Of a stretch of 64,000 bases of DNA, positions 43,395 to 52,712 are shown piece by piece (within the stretch, counting starts at the first letter, position 1; each line of letters begins with the position of its first letter). Position numbers and translations under genes: made by a program. This DNA comes from Halomonas sp. GT (lineage in GTDB: Bacteria > Pseudomonadota > Gammaproteobacteria > Pseudomonadales > Halomonadaceae): positions 2,914,001 to 2,978,000 of the forward strand of contig NZ_CP020562.1 in assembly GCF_002082565.1 (NCBI RefSeq), in the 5' to 3' direction. A model generated the notes under the pieces. That model was given only the letters and a program-made list of their open reading frames with translations, ran no database searches and had not been told where the DNA came from.

Positions 43395-44458
43395 TACATT
43401 TCTCCTTCATCAAGCGCATCTACCGCGCCTGGCAGGCTTAACGGCGCTACCAGCACCGCGCGCCCCTCTTCAACAGCCAACCGTTTAGCGTGCTGTGGTG
43501 AAAGCATTAATTGCCCAGTAGGCGAAAGCGCATAACGCGCCACAATACAGCGGAAATCACCTAAGGTTTGGTTGGCAATCATCGCTGGCTCTGCATCGGG
43601 CAGTGCGTGTTCAGGGCGTACCCTGACAGGATGCCAGGCAGCACGACGGAAGGTTTCCAATCGCTCACGCTCGGCTTTTACAATCGGCCCTGCGTCGAAA
43701 ATATCGACATGGCGAGAGCGCACAAAGCCTTCTGCCAGCATTTCTGCTAGTGCATCTTCATGGGCAGGATGCTCTCGGCCAATGGCAGCGCGTGCCTGAG
43801 GCGTTAGCAACGGTAGATAAAGCGGAAATTGCGGCATCACTTCAGCAATAAAGCTTTTCGAGCGAACGCCCGCAATGTGATTCATTTCTTGGAAGCTGCG
43901 CGCAAAAAAGTGGCGACCGACGCTTTCCCAAAAAGGCGATTCGTTTTTGCCATCCAGATAGCCCGGAAAGGCGACCGCCAGAATGCGTGAAAAACGCTCG
44001 GGGTATTGAGCAATGAACATTAGTCGCGCACGGCGTAACAGACTTTCTGCACTGGTGCCTTTGTAGCGCGGATTAAGCGATAGCGCGCAGAGCAGTGTGG
44101 CATCAGAGGCTTCATGAGAAAGCGCCAAGGTTTGCACTTCCCGGCGCACATTCAGCTGTTGAGAAGCATGAATCAGCGTTTCCTGCCGGTAAGTATAATA
44201 GGCTTCTGCTGCGCCTGCCTGGGCACGAATAGTCGCCGTGCCTAGCACTTCTTCGCGGTCATCATCCGCCAGCACAAACATATAATGCTCGTTACCAGGG
44301 AACTCTATTTCACTATTAAAGGCTTCCTGGGAGCGCACGATGCGCTCCTCAAGCCGATCACGGTTGGCGGGCAGGTTGGTGAGCCGCGGTACCGCGTGCT
44401 CAGCCAACTGCTCCAGGGCTGGAAGATCAGCCATTGTTACCGGTCGAATTACCAGCAT
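43394..44458 (-). CDS. aruF: Arginine N-succinyltransferase, first subunit (AruF type)
   Basis: A 354-residue AstA-family acyltransferase, the first of two tandem copies. It begins MLVIRPVTMADLPALEQLAEHA, split here as MLVIRPVTMADLPALEQ, matching AruF. The family stretches GVRSKSFIAEVMPQFPLYLPLL (as GVRSKSFIAEVMPQFPLY) and HVDIFDAGPIVKAERERL are present. The family start is taken at 44458; a longer in-frame start at 44497 overlaps the astC stop (ATGA) and is possible. Homology and order imply an AruFG pair with the next gene. Confidence 0.93.
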   Translation of the reverse strand: MLVIRPVTMADLPALEQLAEHAVPRLTNLPANRDRLEERIVRSQEAFNSEIEFPGNEHYMFVLADDDREEVLGTATIRAQAGAAEAYYTYRQETLIHASQQLNVRREVQTLALSHEASDATLLCALSLNPRYKGTSAESLLRRARLMFIAQYPERFSRILAVAFPGYLDGKNESPFWESVGRHFFARSFQEMNHIAGVRSKSFIAEVMPQFPLYLPLLTPQARAAIGREHPAHEDALAEMLAEGFVRSRHVDIFDAGPIVKAERERLETFRRAAWHPVRVRPEHALPDAEPAMIANQTLGDFRCIVARYALSPTGQLMLSPQHAKRLAVEEGRAVLVAPLSLPGAVDALDEGEM

Positions 44459-44493
44459 CCTTAACGCCCCCTCTTGTGTGGCTTCTTGCCTAC

Positions 44494-45708
44494 TCATGCG
44501 CTGGCAACTAGCCGCTCAATAGCACGCTCTAGACGCGCCATACCCTCAGCAATATCGTTTTCTGGAATGACTAAAGATGGCGCCATACGTAGCACGTTGG
44601 GGCCAGCAATCAGGGCCATCACGCCCTCTTCGATAGCCAGCGGCAGAATGTCTTTAGCGCGGCCTTCAAAGGCATCCGACATTTGTGCACCCATCAGCAT
44701 TCCCATGCCGCGAATCTCTTTAAACACGCCATGTTTGCGGTTAATCGTTTCTAAATGCTCACGGAACAGATCGTGACGATGCTTAACGCCGTTAAGTACT
44801 TCAGGGGTATCAATGAATTCTACGGCCGCTAGAGCAACCGCCGATGCCAACGCATTACCCCCATAAGTAGAACCATGGGTACCAATCGCTAAAGATTTCG
44901 CAATGGCATCCGTGGTTAAGGTGGCACCTATCGGGAAACCACCACCCAGTGACTTGGCACTGGTGAGAATATCCGGGGTGATACCGAAGTTTTTGTAGGC
45001 GTAAAGTTCGCCACTGCGGCCAACGCCCGTTTGGACCTCGTCAAAAATCAGCAGCGCATTGTGTTCATCGCACAGGTCACGCAGCCCCTGAAGAAACGCT
45101 TGGGTCGCGGGAACAATGCCACCTTCGCCCTGCATCGGCTCAACCATAATGGCACAGGTATCGTCGCCCACTAGCTTGCGTACGCTTTCCAGGTCATTGA
45201 AGTTAGCATGCAGAATGCCGCCTGGCACTGGGCCAAAGCCTTGAGAATACTTGGGTTGACCACCCACACTCACGGTGAAGAAAGTGCGGCCATGGAAAGA
45301 CTGATAAAACGAGATAATTTTATCTTTCTGCTCGCCATGGTGGTCTACCGCCCAACGGCGAGCTAGCTTCAGCGCCGCTTCGTTAGCTTCGCCACCGGAT
45401 GAGCACAAGAACACTTTATCGGCAAAAGTACGCTCAGTGAGTGTTTTGGCAAGCGCCAGTGCTGGCTCGTTGGTGAATACGTTAGACAAGTGCCAAAGCT
45501 TTTCGCCCTGCTCTTTAAGCGCATTTACCAGCACCGGGTGACAGTGGCCAAGCGAGTTCACCGCAATACCACCAGCGAAGTCGATGTATTCACGTCCCTG
45601 CTGATCCCACAAGCGGCTGCCTTCGCCACGTACTGGAATAATCTGTTGTGGCGAGTAGTTCGGCGCCATGTAGTGATCGAAATCCTGACGGCTTGGGGTG
45701 TAACTCAT
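44494..45708 (-). CDS. astC: Acetylornithine/succinylornithine transaminase
   Basis: A 404-residue class III PLP aminotransferase. The PLP lysine is in [14 protein letters not shown], and the cofactor region includes [17 protein letters not shown] and [15 protein letters not shown]. It opens with [28 protein letters not shown], of which [18 protein letters not shown] is typical. It is the first gene of the AST operon, so it most likely converts succinylornithine to succinylglutamate semialdehyde (AstC/AruC). The enzyme can also act as ArgD in arginine synthesis. Ribosome site GGAGG lies 9 nt before the ATG. Confidence 0.92.
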   Translation of the reverse strand: MSYTPSRQDFDHYMAPNYSPQQIIPVRGEGSRLWDQQGREYIDFAGGIAVNSLGHCHPVLVNALKEQGEKLWHLSNVFTNEPALALAKTLTERTFADKVFLCSSGGEANEAALKLARRWAVDHHGEQKDKIISFYQSFHGRTFFTVSVGGQPKYSQGFGPVPGGILHANFNDLESVRKLVGDDTCAIMVEPMQGEGGIVPATQAFLQGLRDLCDEHNALLIFDEVQTGVGRSGELYAYKNFGITPDILTSAKSLGGGFPIGATLTTDAIAKSLAIGTHGSTYGGNALASAVALAAVEFIDTPEVLNGVKHRHDLFREHLETINRKHGVFKEIRGMGMLMGAQMSDAFEGRAKDILPLAIEEGVMALIAGPNVLRMAPSLVIPENDIAEGMARLERAIERLVASA

Positions 45709-45808
45709 GGGACGATACCTCCGGTGGAGTAAAGGATAGATTCAGTATACGGGGGGCAATAGACGCCGTGCTTTCAGTATTGGGACGGTAAATTATGAAA
45801 AGCCGCGC

Positions 45809-46783
45809 TTATCCAAGCCGTTCTTCCCGCGGTGTAATGCCAAAGTGATTACGATAAGCGGTAGAGAAGTGCGCACCAGAAGAAAATCCGGTCATCAGCG
45901 CGATATCACCCACCGGCCGATCGCTCTCTCTCAATTGTTTACGCGCATCCTGTAGGCGCAAATCCAGGTAATAACGGCTAGGTACTGCCTGCAGATATTT
46001 TTTGAAAAGTCGCTCTAACTGGCGCCGAGAAATACCCAAATGCTCGGCCAGCTCTAGCGTAGAAAGCGGCTCTTCAATATTAGCTTCCATCAACGTGACG
46101 GCATCTACCAGGCTTTGTGGCGCATGGCCAAGGCGATTGCGCAGCGGTACATGCTGGCGTTCATCGGCTAATCGAATACGATCGCAAACGAACTGCTCAG
46201 AAACCTGCTCGGCAAGGCGCTGGCCGTGATGCTTGCCAATCAGCGTTAACATCATATCCATTGCAGCCGTGCCACCGGCACAGGTTATCCGATCACGGTC
46301 GATTTCAAACAGTTGCTGAGAAAGCGTGACCTGAGGGTAAGCCTGTGCAAACGCATCGAAGCGCTGCCAGGGCAATGTGGCGCGGTAGCCTTCTAATAGG
46401 CCGCAGCGGGCAAGCACTTCCGTGCCCCCCGCAAGGCCGCCGATAGCAACACCTCTGCCCTGATGGCTGCGCAACCATTCATTTAGCTTGGCAGGCAATG
46501 CATAGGGTAGCGGTGTAGGGGCACATACCAACAGCATATCAAGCGGCCCGAGCGGCGCGCCTAAGACATGTTGAGCGAGTAAGGAAAGTTGTGCGCCACT
46601 GCGCACAGGCTCATCGGTTAAGCTTAACGTAACGGTGTGGTAAAGCATCTGCCCGCTTAGCTGATTAGCCATCTGCAACGGCTCGATAGCGCTCGCATGG
46701 GCCAACAGCGAAAAACCAGGCAGCAACACAAAGGCTACCCGCCGACGTTCACTAGCGGATGACATCAACGTACTTGAGGACAT
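45809..46783 (-). CDS. argR: AraC/GlxA-family transcriptional regulator (pseudomonad-type ArgR)
   Basis: A 324-residue regulator with an N-terminal DJ-1/PfpI-like effector domain (VAFVLLPGFSLLAHASAIEPL to about 190) and a C-terminal AraC/XylS helix-turn-helix pair: LSTLELAEHLGISRRQLERLFKKYL and VGDIALMTGFSSGAHFSTAYRNHFGITPRE (split here as LAEHLGISRRQLERLFK and ALMTGFSSGAHFSTAY). Pseudomonas ArgR has this architecture, lies with the aru operon and activates it with arginine. The position here, directly upstream of astC, supports the same role. It is unrelated to E. coli ArgR. First ATG used; an in-frame ATG lies 18 nt on. Confidence 0.88.
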   Translation of the reverse strand: MSSSTLMSSASERRRVAFVLLPGFSLLAHASAIEPLQMANQLSGQMLYHTVTLSLTDEPVRSGAQLSLLAQHVLGAPLGPLDMLLVCAPTPLPYALPAKLNEWLRSHQGRGVAIGGLAGGTEVLARCGLLEGYRATLPWQRFDAFAQAYPQVTLSQQLFEIDRDRITCAGGTAAMDMMLTLIGKHHGQRLAEQVSEQFVCDRIRLADERQHVPLRNRLGHAPQSLVDAVTLMEANIEEPLSTLELAEHLGISRRQLERLFKKYLQAVPSRYYLDLRLQDARKQLRESDRPVGDIALMTGFSSGAHFSTAYRNHFGITPREERLG

Positions 46784-46917
46784 AACAAGTTGCTTTGCTG
46801 CATAGAAATCGCCGCCAACTTAGGTAAATAGCTAGAGAAAAAGCCATCTTACCCAATTGCGCAAGTGAAGGCAGCGCTATGGCTCTTAAAACTAAAATAG
46901 GGGGCATAAATACAAAA

Positions 46918-46940
46918 TTGCCGGGCAGTAGGCCCGGCAA
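46918..46940 (-). terminator. Intrinsic terminator of the small membrane protein gene
   Basis: TTGCCGGGC (46918-46926) pairs with GCCCGGCAA (46932-46940), loop 5 nt. On the minus strand it is followed by TTTTGTATTTATG. It lies 22 nt beyond the stop at 46962. Confidence 0.85.
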
Positions 46941-46961
46941 CAGGAGGAGTATGTGTCTTGG

Positions 46962-47177
46962 TTAACCGCCGCTATTGCCAAGCCCCAAGATGACAATGCC
47001 CGCAACGATAATACCCATCACGATAATGACTAAAGGAAGCATCTTATGTAGTCCGTTAGGGGACTTTTTCGCTTCTGGCTGCCGTTGTGGCTGAGATGTT
47101 TCAAAGTCCTCAGGCAGACGTTCACTCATTACGTGCTCTATCTCTTCTTCCCGGGTTTTGCTTTCCTTGGTATCCAT
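46962..47177 (-). CDS. Small membrane protein of unknown function
   Basis: A 71-residue protein with a charged N-terminal half (MDTKESKTREEEIEHVMSER) and one C-terminal membrane helix (MLPLVIIVMGIIVAGIVILGLG), ending GNSGG. The polar part (residues 1-45, rich in Glu, Lys and Gln) should be cytoplasmic. It is preceded by GAGAGGTG and followed by a strong terminator, which supports a real gene. I do not recognise the family. Its neighbours are argR and fabV, each possibly independent. Confidence 0.75.
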   Translation of the reverse strand: MDTKESKTREEEIEHVMSERLPEDFETSQPQRQPEAKKSPNGLHKMLPLVIIVMGIIVAGIVILGLGNSGG

Positions 47178-47246
47178 ACAACACCTCTCGCTTTCCGGTT
47201 AGATGATTAAAAGCGCGGCGATTAACACTCCTCGTCACGCTTAGCG

Positions 47247-48452
47247 CTATAGTGTAACGACATCAAAGTGAACATCAGGGTTCACATCTGCGTCGTAATC
47301 TACGTCATCACGCTCGAAGCCAAACAGCTTCAAGAATTCATGCTTATAACCAGCATAGTCGGTAATTTCGAATAGGTTCTCTGTTGTGACGGCTGGCCAT
47401 AGGTCTTGGCAGGCTTTTTGTACGTCGTCACGCAGCTCCCAGTCATCAAGACGTAGGCGTCCTTTTTCATCGGTGACCATATCGTCATGTTGACCAGAGT
47501 AAAGACGCTCACCAAACAAACGGTTTAATTGATCGATAGTGCCTTCATGCAGGCCCTGCTCTTTCATGATGCGGTAGACCATGGCGATATACAGCGGCAT
47601 GACTGGAATCGCCGCACTCGCCTGGGTAACGACCGACTTAAGTACGGCAACATTGGCACCGCCGCCTGTCTCTTTCAGCTTGGCATCAATCGCAGTCGCG
47701 GCGCGATCAAGGTCTTCTTTCGCTTTACCCAACGCGCCGTGCCAATAAATCGGCCAGGTAATTTCAGTACCGATATAGCTAAACGCCACGCTACGCGCGC
47801 CTTTCGCCAGCACACCCGCATCGTCCAGGGCGCTCATCCATAGCTCCCAGTCCTCACCACCCATCACCGTGATGGTATCGTCGATTTCTTGCTGGGTGGC
47901 AGGCTCTACTTCTGCTTCGATGATGGCGTCTTTATTCGTATCAATGGCGGTAGCGCGGTAGGTTTCGCCAATCGGCTTCAAACTCGAGCGCTTCACCTCA
48001 CCAGTATCTGGCAACTTACGCACTGGCGACGCCAGGGAGTACACCACCAGATCAACTTCACCCATGTCTTGCTTGATCAACTCAATGGCTTTTTCCCGCG
48101 CTTCGTTAGAGAACGCATCACCATTAATTGATTTACTGTACAGACCTTCTTGCTTGGCAAATTTGTCAAACGCGGCACTGTTGTACCAGCCAGCAGTGCC
48201 AGTTTTTTTCTCACTACTAGGCTTTTCAAAGAAAACGCCTAGGGTATCAGCGCCATAACCAAAGGCAGCTGTAATACGCGCTGCCAAGCCGTAGCCGCTA
48301 GAAGCACCAATCACCAACACCTTTTTTGGGCCTTGGCTTCTATCTAAACCACGCGCACGGGTCGCTTCAATCTGTTCCAGTACGTTTTGCTCGCAGCCTT
48401 TAGGGTGAGTGGTGGTGCAGATAAAGCCACGCACTTTTGGTTTAATGATCAC
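47247..48452 (-). CDS. fabV: Trans-2-enoyl-ACP/CoA reductase FabV
   Basis: A 401-residue NADH-dependent enoyl reductase of the FabV class, which is longer than FabI and completes the fatty acid elongation cycle. Signatures: [20 protein letters not shown] (the conserved opening), [16 protein letters not shown] for NADH, the catalytic Tyr-x8-Lys in [14 protein letters not shown], and [25 protein letters not shown] (split here as [17 protein letters not shown]). FabV is naturally triclosan-tolerant. A 13-bp dyad lies 37 bp before the start. It is probably the main enoyl reductase. Confidence 0.96.
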   Translation of the reverse strand: MIIKPKVRGFICTTTHPKGCEQNVLEQIEATRARGLDRSQGPKKVLVIGASSGYGLAARITAAFGYGADTLGVFFEKPSSEKKTGTAGWYNSAAFDKFAKQEGLYSKSINGDAFSNEAREKAIELIKQDMGEVDLVVYSLASPVRKLPDTGEVKRSSLKPIGETYRATAIDTNKDAIIEAEVEPATQQEIDDTITVMGGEDWELWMSALDDAGVLAKGARSVAFSYIGTEITWPIYWHGALGKAKEDLDRAATAIDAKLKETGGGANVAVLKSVVTQASAAIPVMPLYIAMVYRIMKEQGLHEGTIDQLNRLFGERLYSGQHDDMVTDEKGRLRLDDWELRDDVQKACQDLWPAVTTENLFEITDYAGYKHEFLKLFGFERDDVDYDADVNPDVHFDVVTL

Positions 48453-48488
48453 ATTGGACCCCTTTATCAGATTGATGTCGCTATCAGC

Positions 48489-48501
48489 ATGGCAGTGCCA
48501 T
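48489..48501. promoter_or_regulatory. Dyad upstream of fabV
   Basis: ATGGCAGTGCCAT has perfect 6-bp arms (ATGGCA and TGCCAT) around a central G, 37-49 bp before the fabV start. It could be an operator. The regulator is unknown. Confidence 0.3.
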
Positions 48502-48610
48502 TACCGTGTGGGGGTATTCTAGCGGTCTAGGCGCGCTCTGTCCGCTCTTGAGCTTCTTCGCCATTCACGGCAGGATAGCGACCTGACCACTCCTTGCCGA
48601 CGAGACCCAG

Positions 48611-48994
48611 ATGAACGCACAGCAGTTAGTCGATGAACGCGGCGACCTATGGCTTGCTCTCGCACCGCTGTGGCTGGACCGTGAGCCAAGCGAGCGTGAC
48701 TACGCCCATATGGTTGAGATAATCGTACAGCATGACATGTCGCTGAAGGAGCTAGAGTGGATGTTCCGCTTGGAGCTTGCTCCAGTGATGGTGAGACACC
48801 AGCTGTCAATTGCCAGTGAATGGCGAAAGTTCGATGACTATAAACTGATGAAGCAATTGGTAAGTCATAACCTGCGCCTGAAAGGCTGGCGGCGTAAAAG
48901 TTGGGCGCTGTTTTCAGGTTTAACCACAATGATGGTCCGCCATCGCTGGGTGGAGTTAATGCAGCGACTGATGGTTACCCGCGGCGAGCTTTAA
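48611..48994 (+). CDS. Conserved small protein, DUF7079-like pattern
   Basis: A 127-residue soluble, mainly helical protein. It reads LWLALAPLWLDREPSERDYAHMVEIIVQHDMSLKELEWMFRLELAPVMVRHQL, of which LWLDREPSERDYAHMV and LEWMFRLELAPVM stand out. This arrangement (LFLD-x-E, then L-x-x-IL-x-x-E-x-x-P) resembles a family of small proteins I recall as DUF7079, but the assignment is weak. A basic helix (LRLKGWRRKS) lies near the C-terminus. The start ATG at 48611 follows GAGACCCAG. It is convergent with the glutathione peroxidase gene, 16 nt between stops. Function unknown. Confidence 0.65.
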   Translation: MNAQQLVDERGDLWLALAPLWLDREPSERDYAHMVEIIVQHDMSLKELEWMFRLELAPVMVRHQLSIASEWRKFDDYKLMKQLVSHNLRLKGWRRKSWALFSGLTTMMVRHRWVELMQRLMVTRGEL

Positions 48995-49010
48995 CCGAGT
49001 GCCTGACTCT

Positions 49011-49499
49011 TTACCCTTCTTTATCAAGGGCGGCTTCCAGCGCAAGCCGCAGTGACAAGCCATGGTCATTGGGGGCAAACCGTGCGATCACCCTGCCATC
49101 GCGCCCCACCAGAAACTTAGTAAAATTCCACTTGATCACCTTGGTGCCTAATACGCCCGGTGCTTCCTGTTTAAGCACAACAAATAGCGGATGGGCGTTT
49201 GGACCATTGACGGAGACTTTTTCCATCAGCGGAAAGCTGACACCAAACTGTTGCTCGCCGAAGACACAGAAGGCCTCTGCGCTCTCCGGCGACTGTTTAC
49301 CAAACTGGTTACAGGGGAAACCAAGTACCGTAAACCCACGATCTCGATAACGCTGGTATAAACTCTCCAGCTCTTTTAACTGCGGGGTAAAACCACACTT
49401 ACTAGCCACATTAACGACCAGCAATACCTGCCCGCGCAGCGCCCGTAAGTTAAACGGCTTGCCTTGATGGGTGTAACAATCCTGCTCATAAATCATCAT
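49011..49499 (-). CDS. Glutathione peroxidase family protein
   Basis: A 162-residue thioredoxin-fold peroxidase. The peroxidatic cysteine is in NVASKCGFTPQ (about residue 35), FTVLGFPCNQFGKQ contains the Gln of the catalytic tetrad and a second Cys, and KWNFTKFLVGRDG supplies the Trp/Asn. It reduces hydroperoxides; bacterial cysteine homologues usually use thioredoxin. Length is normal. The start is at 49499, with an adjacent second Met. Confidence 0.94.
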   Translation of the reverse strand: MMIYEQDCYTHQGKPFNLRALRGQVLLVVNVASKCGFTPQLKELESLYQRYRDRGFTVLGFPCNQFGKQSPESAEAFCVFGEQQFGVSFPLMEKVSVNGPNAHPLFVVLKQEAPGVLGTKVIKWNFTKFLVGRDGRVIARFAPNDHGLSLRLALEAALDKEG

Positions 49500-49576
49500 T
49501 TCAAGGCCCCCTAAATGACGCCGCCAGCATAGGCTTTACCATGCCACGGCATTGGCCGTTACACCAGTGCGGCTTA

Positions 49577-50194
49577 TCAACTAATCGGCCCTGCGACAAC
49601 ACGCAGTGCCAGTGCAATAAGCAGCACGCCAGTGATTCGATTGATCCAGTGGGCATGGCGCTGGAGCCAAGGCAATACACGAGAGTGTGAAAGCCCTACT
49701 GCTACTAAAACATACCATCCCCCATCAATAATAATCGCAGTTGCGACGATAATTGCCTTGGCAAGGACGCTCATTTCAGGCGTTACAAACTGACTTAATA
49801 GCGCCACAAAAAAAATGATCAACTTTGGATTACCCAGCGCTACCAGCACCCCTTCCTTGGCAGCTTGCCGCGGCGTCGTCACTGCTGCATCAGGGGATAG
49901 CGCTCCACCTCTACCCGCCCGTAGTGCTTTCACCCCTAGCCAGGCCAAATAGGTCGCCCCACACCATGTCACTAGTTGAAATAACTCTGGGTGGCGCACA
50001 ATAAGCGCACCTAAGCCCCACACGGTGAGCAACGCATAAAACCCGACGCCCAACGCATGAAAAATCGCAGCCGTCATGCCGGGCAAGCGCCCCCCGCCTA
50101 GCGTATGGCGCAGTACGAGTGCCAGACTAGGTCCTGGTGACATAGCCCCCATGGCGCAGATAGCAGCCAGCGATAGCCAGAGTGACAACGGCAT
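49577..50194 (-). CDS. LysE family exporter
   Basis: A 205-residue membrane protein with about six helices. The family mark is MGAMSPGPSLALVLRHTLGGGR at the N-terminus, then GVGFYALLTVWGLGAL and KEGVLVALGNPKLIIFFVALLSQF (split here as EGVLVALGNPKLIIFF). LysE/RhtB proteins export amino acids or related compounds. The start at 50194 has AAGGAGAG 5 nt before; the longer frame lacks one. A 7-bp inverted repeat lies 32-52 bp upstream. Substrate unknown. Confidence 0.9.
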   Translation of the reverse strand: MPLSLWLSLAAICAMGAMSPGPSLALVLRHTLGGGRLPGMTAAIFHALGVGFYALLTVWGLGALIVRHPELFQLVTWCGATYLAWLGVKALRAGRGGALSPDAAVTTPRQAAKEGVLVALGNPKLIIFFVALLSQFVTPEMSVLAKAIIVATAIIIDGGWYVLVAVGLSHSRVLPWLQRHAHWINRITGVLLIALALRVVAGPIS

Positions 50195-50225
50195 TTTTCT
50201 CTCCTTGAAAGACAGCAATGTAGGT

Positions 50226-50246
50226 TGGCTGAGTATACGTCAGCCA
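50226..50246. promoter_or_regulatory. Dyad upstream of the LysE-type gene
   Basis: TGGCTGA (50226-50232) and TCAGCCA (50240-50246) form perfect 7-bp arms with a 7-nt centre containing GTATAC. It lies 32-52 bp before the LysE-type start, on the far side from the yebC-like gene. Candidate operator for the exporter; the regulator is unknown. Confidence 0.4.
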
Positions 50247-50382
50247 CACGGGGGCTTAGCGAATAAATCCATCCCCTTAAATAACGCTGTTAGCATGGTA
50301 CTCTGTTGGGTAAAATTTTCCCCTTTTTGATAACGATGACGCCTGCTATGCAGGCGGTTCATGGCTAATAAAGGACTTCAAT

Positions 50383-51114
50383 ATGGGTAGGGCGTTTCAA
50401 AACCGTAAGGAATCCATGGCCAAAACGGCCGCTGCGAAAACCAAGGTTTACAGCAAGTATGGGCGTGAAATTTACGTCTGCGCTAAAGCAGGCGGCACAG
50501 ATCCAAACGGTAACCTTGCACTACGCGGTTTAATGGAGCGTGCTAAAAAAGACCAAGTACCCTCTCACGTTATCGATAAAGCCCTAGATAAAGCGAGCGG
50601 CGCAGGCGGCGAAGATTTTTCACCAGCGCGGTATGAAGGCTTTGGTCCTGGTAATGTAATGGTGATTGTTGATTGCTTGACCGACAATCCCAATCGCACC
50701 TTTGGTGATGTGCGCGGCTGCTTTACCAAAACGAAAAGCAAAATCGGCACGCCCGGTAGCGTTAGTCACATGTTTGATCACTGCGCGATTTTTTCGTTTG
50801 CGGGCAGCGATGAAGAAGCCGTGCTTGAAGCACTCATGGAAGCCGATGTCGACGTTACCGATATCGAACAGGAAGACGGTCGTATCACGGTGTTTGCGCC
50901 ACATACTGATTACGCTAAAGCCAAACAAGCACTGTTGGATACTTTCGGTGAGGTTGATTTCGAGGTTGATGAAATCCAGTTCTTACCACAAACACCCACG
51001 CCCATCGAAGGCGATGACGTGGTGATGTTTGAGAAACTGCTGGGTATGCTTGAAGAGCTCGACGATGTTCAGAATGTTTTCCACAGCGCCGAATTGCCGG
51101 AAGAAACCGTTTAA
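50383..51114 (+). CDS. YebC/PmpR (YeeN-type) family DNA-binding regulator
   Basis: A 243-residue protein of the YebC/TACO1 superfamily. It opens [32 protein letters not shown], of which [18 protein letters not shown] is the conserved block; then [24 protein letters not shown] and [23 protein letters not shown]. The opening resembles E. coli YeeN rather than YebC. Members bind DNA or help translation of polyproline stretches; the role is debated. A hairpin (CGCCTGC, loop TAT, GCAGGCG at 50340-50356) lies 27 nt before the start. The ATG follows AAAGGA. Confidence 0.9.
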   Translation: MGRAFQNRKESMAKTAAAKTKVYSKYGREIYVCAKAGGTDPNGNLALRGLMERAKKDQVPSHVIDKALDKASGAGGEDFSPARYEGFGPGNVMVIVDCLTDNPNRTFGDVRGCFTKTKSKIGTPGSVSHMFDHCAIFSFAGSDEEAVLEALMEADVDVTDIEQEDGRITVFAPHTDYAKAKQALLDTFGEVDFEVDEIQFLPQTPTPIEGDDVVMFEKLLGMLEELDDVQNVFHSAELPEETV

Positions 51115-51118
51115 GCCG

Positions 51119-51877
51119 TCACTCGGTTAGCGCATCACAAGGGACAAAAATCCACCCTTCGGCCGCTGGCATTTCCGCTGGCGGCCATGCAATTGTCTCT
51201 TTAGCGTGCTCTACGCTCCATGCAAGGAGCGCGCAGTGCCAAGCATCCTGAATATCCTGCTGCTTAGGGGTGGGATGATGCAATATGGGCGCAAACTCAG
51301 GCGGCATCGCTACCCGCGCACGAAGTGCAGCAAATACCTCTGAACGTTTAGCTGGCGTTGGGTAGCCTTCCACAACACACAGCGTACCTTCAGCACTTTG
51401 CCATTGCCCGCATACGGCAATATGCGGTGCAAAGCGTGCCAGTAGATGCATGCCTTTGGTAGCTTGGCTGCCGATCATATCTTTAATGGGCGAAAGTGGC
51501 GTCACCCCTCGCTGAAACAGCCAACGTTCAGTTTCACGATATAAATACGGGTTATCTTGTGAGCGGCCAAGCGTCTCAACAGCGGCACCTTGTGCCAATG
51601 CCAGCAACGCCGTGGGTAGCGCGAGCGGCGTATCAACCGCCATCACCACCCGTTCACTGCCACTTGCCTTGTACTGGCAAAGCTCCAGCAGACGATGGAT
51701 TAAATTGCGACTAGTTGGCGATTCGTTGAGTGTGGCTCTCAGATTGCCTCTCCACGGTGTTCCCACTAAGTGAAGTGTTTTATCTATCACCACCAACGCA
51801 TCGCGGCTGGAAGGGTTATTATCACAATTCCAGCCACCCACATCCCAACCGATATAAAGCGACTCAGGTACGCTCAT
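51119..51877 (-). CDS. RNase H-fold protein, DUF429-like
   Basis: A 252-residue protein with the marks of an RNase H/DUF429-type fold: an N-terminal strand with acidic residue (YIGWDVGGWNCDNN), a middle VVMAVDTPLALP, and a C-terminal DIQDAWHCALLAW. VEGYPTPAKRSE resembles the E-x-YP-x-x-x-x-K motif of DUF429. These acidic residues could bind metal for a nuclease. Family assignment is moderate. Its start overlaps the mscS stop by one base (TAATG), so it is cotranslated with the channel. Convergent with the yebC-like gene. Confidence 0.6.
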   Translation of the reverse strand: MSVPESLYIGWDVGGWNCDNNPSSRDALVVIDKTLHLVGTPWRGNLRATLNESPTSRNLIHRLLELCQYKASGSERVVMAVDTPLALPTALLALAQGAAVETLGRSQDNPYLYRETERWLFQRGVTPLSPIKDMIGSQATKGMHLLARFAPHIAVCGQWQSAEGTLCVVEGYPTPAKRSEVFAALRARVAMPPEFAPILHHPTPKQQDIQDAWHCALLAWSVEHAKETIAWPPAEMPAAEGWIFVPCDALTE

Positions 51878-52704
51878 TAGCTGGCAGCGCCCCGTGCATC
51901 TAAGGCCGCATCAGGCGGCAGCAACGCTGGAGTAACGCCCGCCGCACTCAGTACCTGTTTACCGCGCACGGTTAAATCGGTAATAAATAAAAATTGCTGC
52001 CGTGGATCCACCGGATAAGCGCGAATACGGTAATGCGTTCCCCAAGGTTTTTCCTCCGCTACGACAATAATTGGCTTATCAAATTTAAGGTACGCACTGG
52101 TTAACGCGACGTCTCGTAGCGCTTTGCGCACCCACCCAGCTTCATGCTCCGGATGAAGATAAAAGCTTGCCACACACTGAAGACTGGTACCGCCATTGTT
52201 AGCGTTATAAATAGCAGAATCCCAAAGTTTAAGATGAGGCACCGCGACCAAGTCATCGTCGGGCGTTAGGATTTCTACTGTGCGCATTCCAACGTGCTTT
52301 ACTTCACCGTAAGTCCCCTCAATATTGACCCAATCACCAGGCCGATAGGGAAGCTCAACGGCAGATACTACCCCGGCAATCAGGCTGCTGACGTAATCTT
52401 TTAAAGCAAAGCCAATCGCTAGGCCAATGGCCCCTAATAGCGTTACCATATTGCGCAATGAAGGCTCAATAACGATGGGTACTGCAATAGCCAGTGCGGT
52501 AATTAAAATCAACAACCGAGTTAATGGCACCAACGCAAACACTCTAAACCGCACCTGGCCATGTAAACGATTCGCTAACCAGTTCAATCCTCGCTGACTA
52601 GCAATAATCAGTAGCACCGTACTCGCTAGAATGACCCCTAAAGTAATCAGCGCTTGACTATCAATATCATTAAACAGCTTGGCATACCGCTCTTGATCGT
52701 CCAT
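51877..52704 (-). CDS. MscS family mechanosensitive channel
   Basis: A 275-residue small-conductance mechanosensitive channel protein. N-terminal helices (ALITLGVILASTVLLIIASQ, VFALVPLTRLLILITALAIAV) are followed by the pore helix with glycine/alanine packing, MVTLLGAIGLAIGFALKDYVSSLIAGV, of which GAIGLAIGFALKD and the PYRPGDWVNIEGTYGEV beta domain (after SAVELPYRPGD) are diagnostic. It opens on osmotic down-shock. It is cotranscribed with the upstream 52713 gene (8 nt gap) and the downstream RNase H-fold gene. Confidence 0.93.
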   Translation of the reverse strand: MDDQERYAKLFNDIDSQALITLGVILASTVLLIIASQRGLNWLANRLHGQVRFRVFALVPLTRLLILITALAIAVPIVIEPSLRNMVTLLGAIGLAIGFALKDYVSSLIAGVVSAVELPYRPGDWVNIEGTYGEVKHVGMRTVEILTPDDDLVAVPHLKLWDSAIYNANNGGTSLQCVASFYLHPEHEAGWVRKALRDVALTSAYLKFDKPIIVVAEEKPWGTHYRIRAYPVDPRQQFLFITDLTVRGKQVLSAAGVTPALLPPDAALDARGAAS

Positions 52705-52712
52705 TGAAGCTC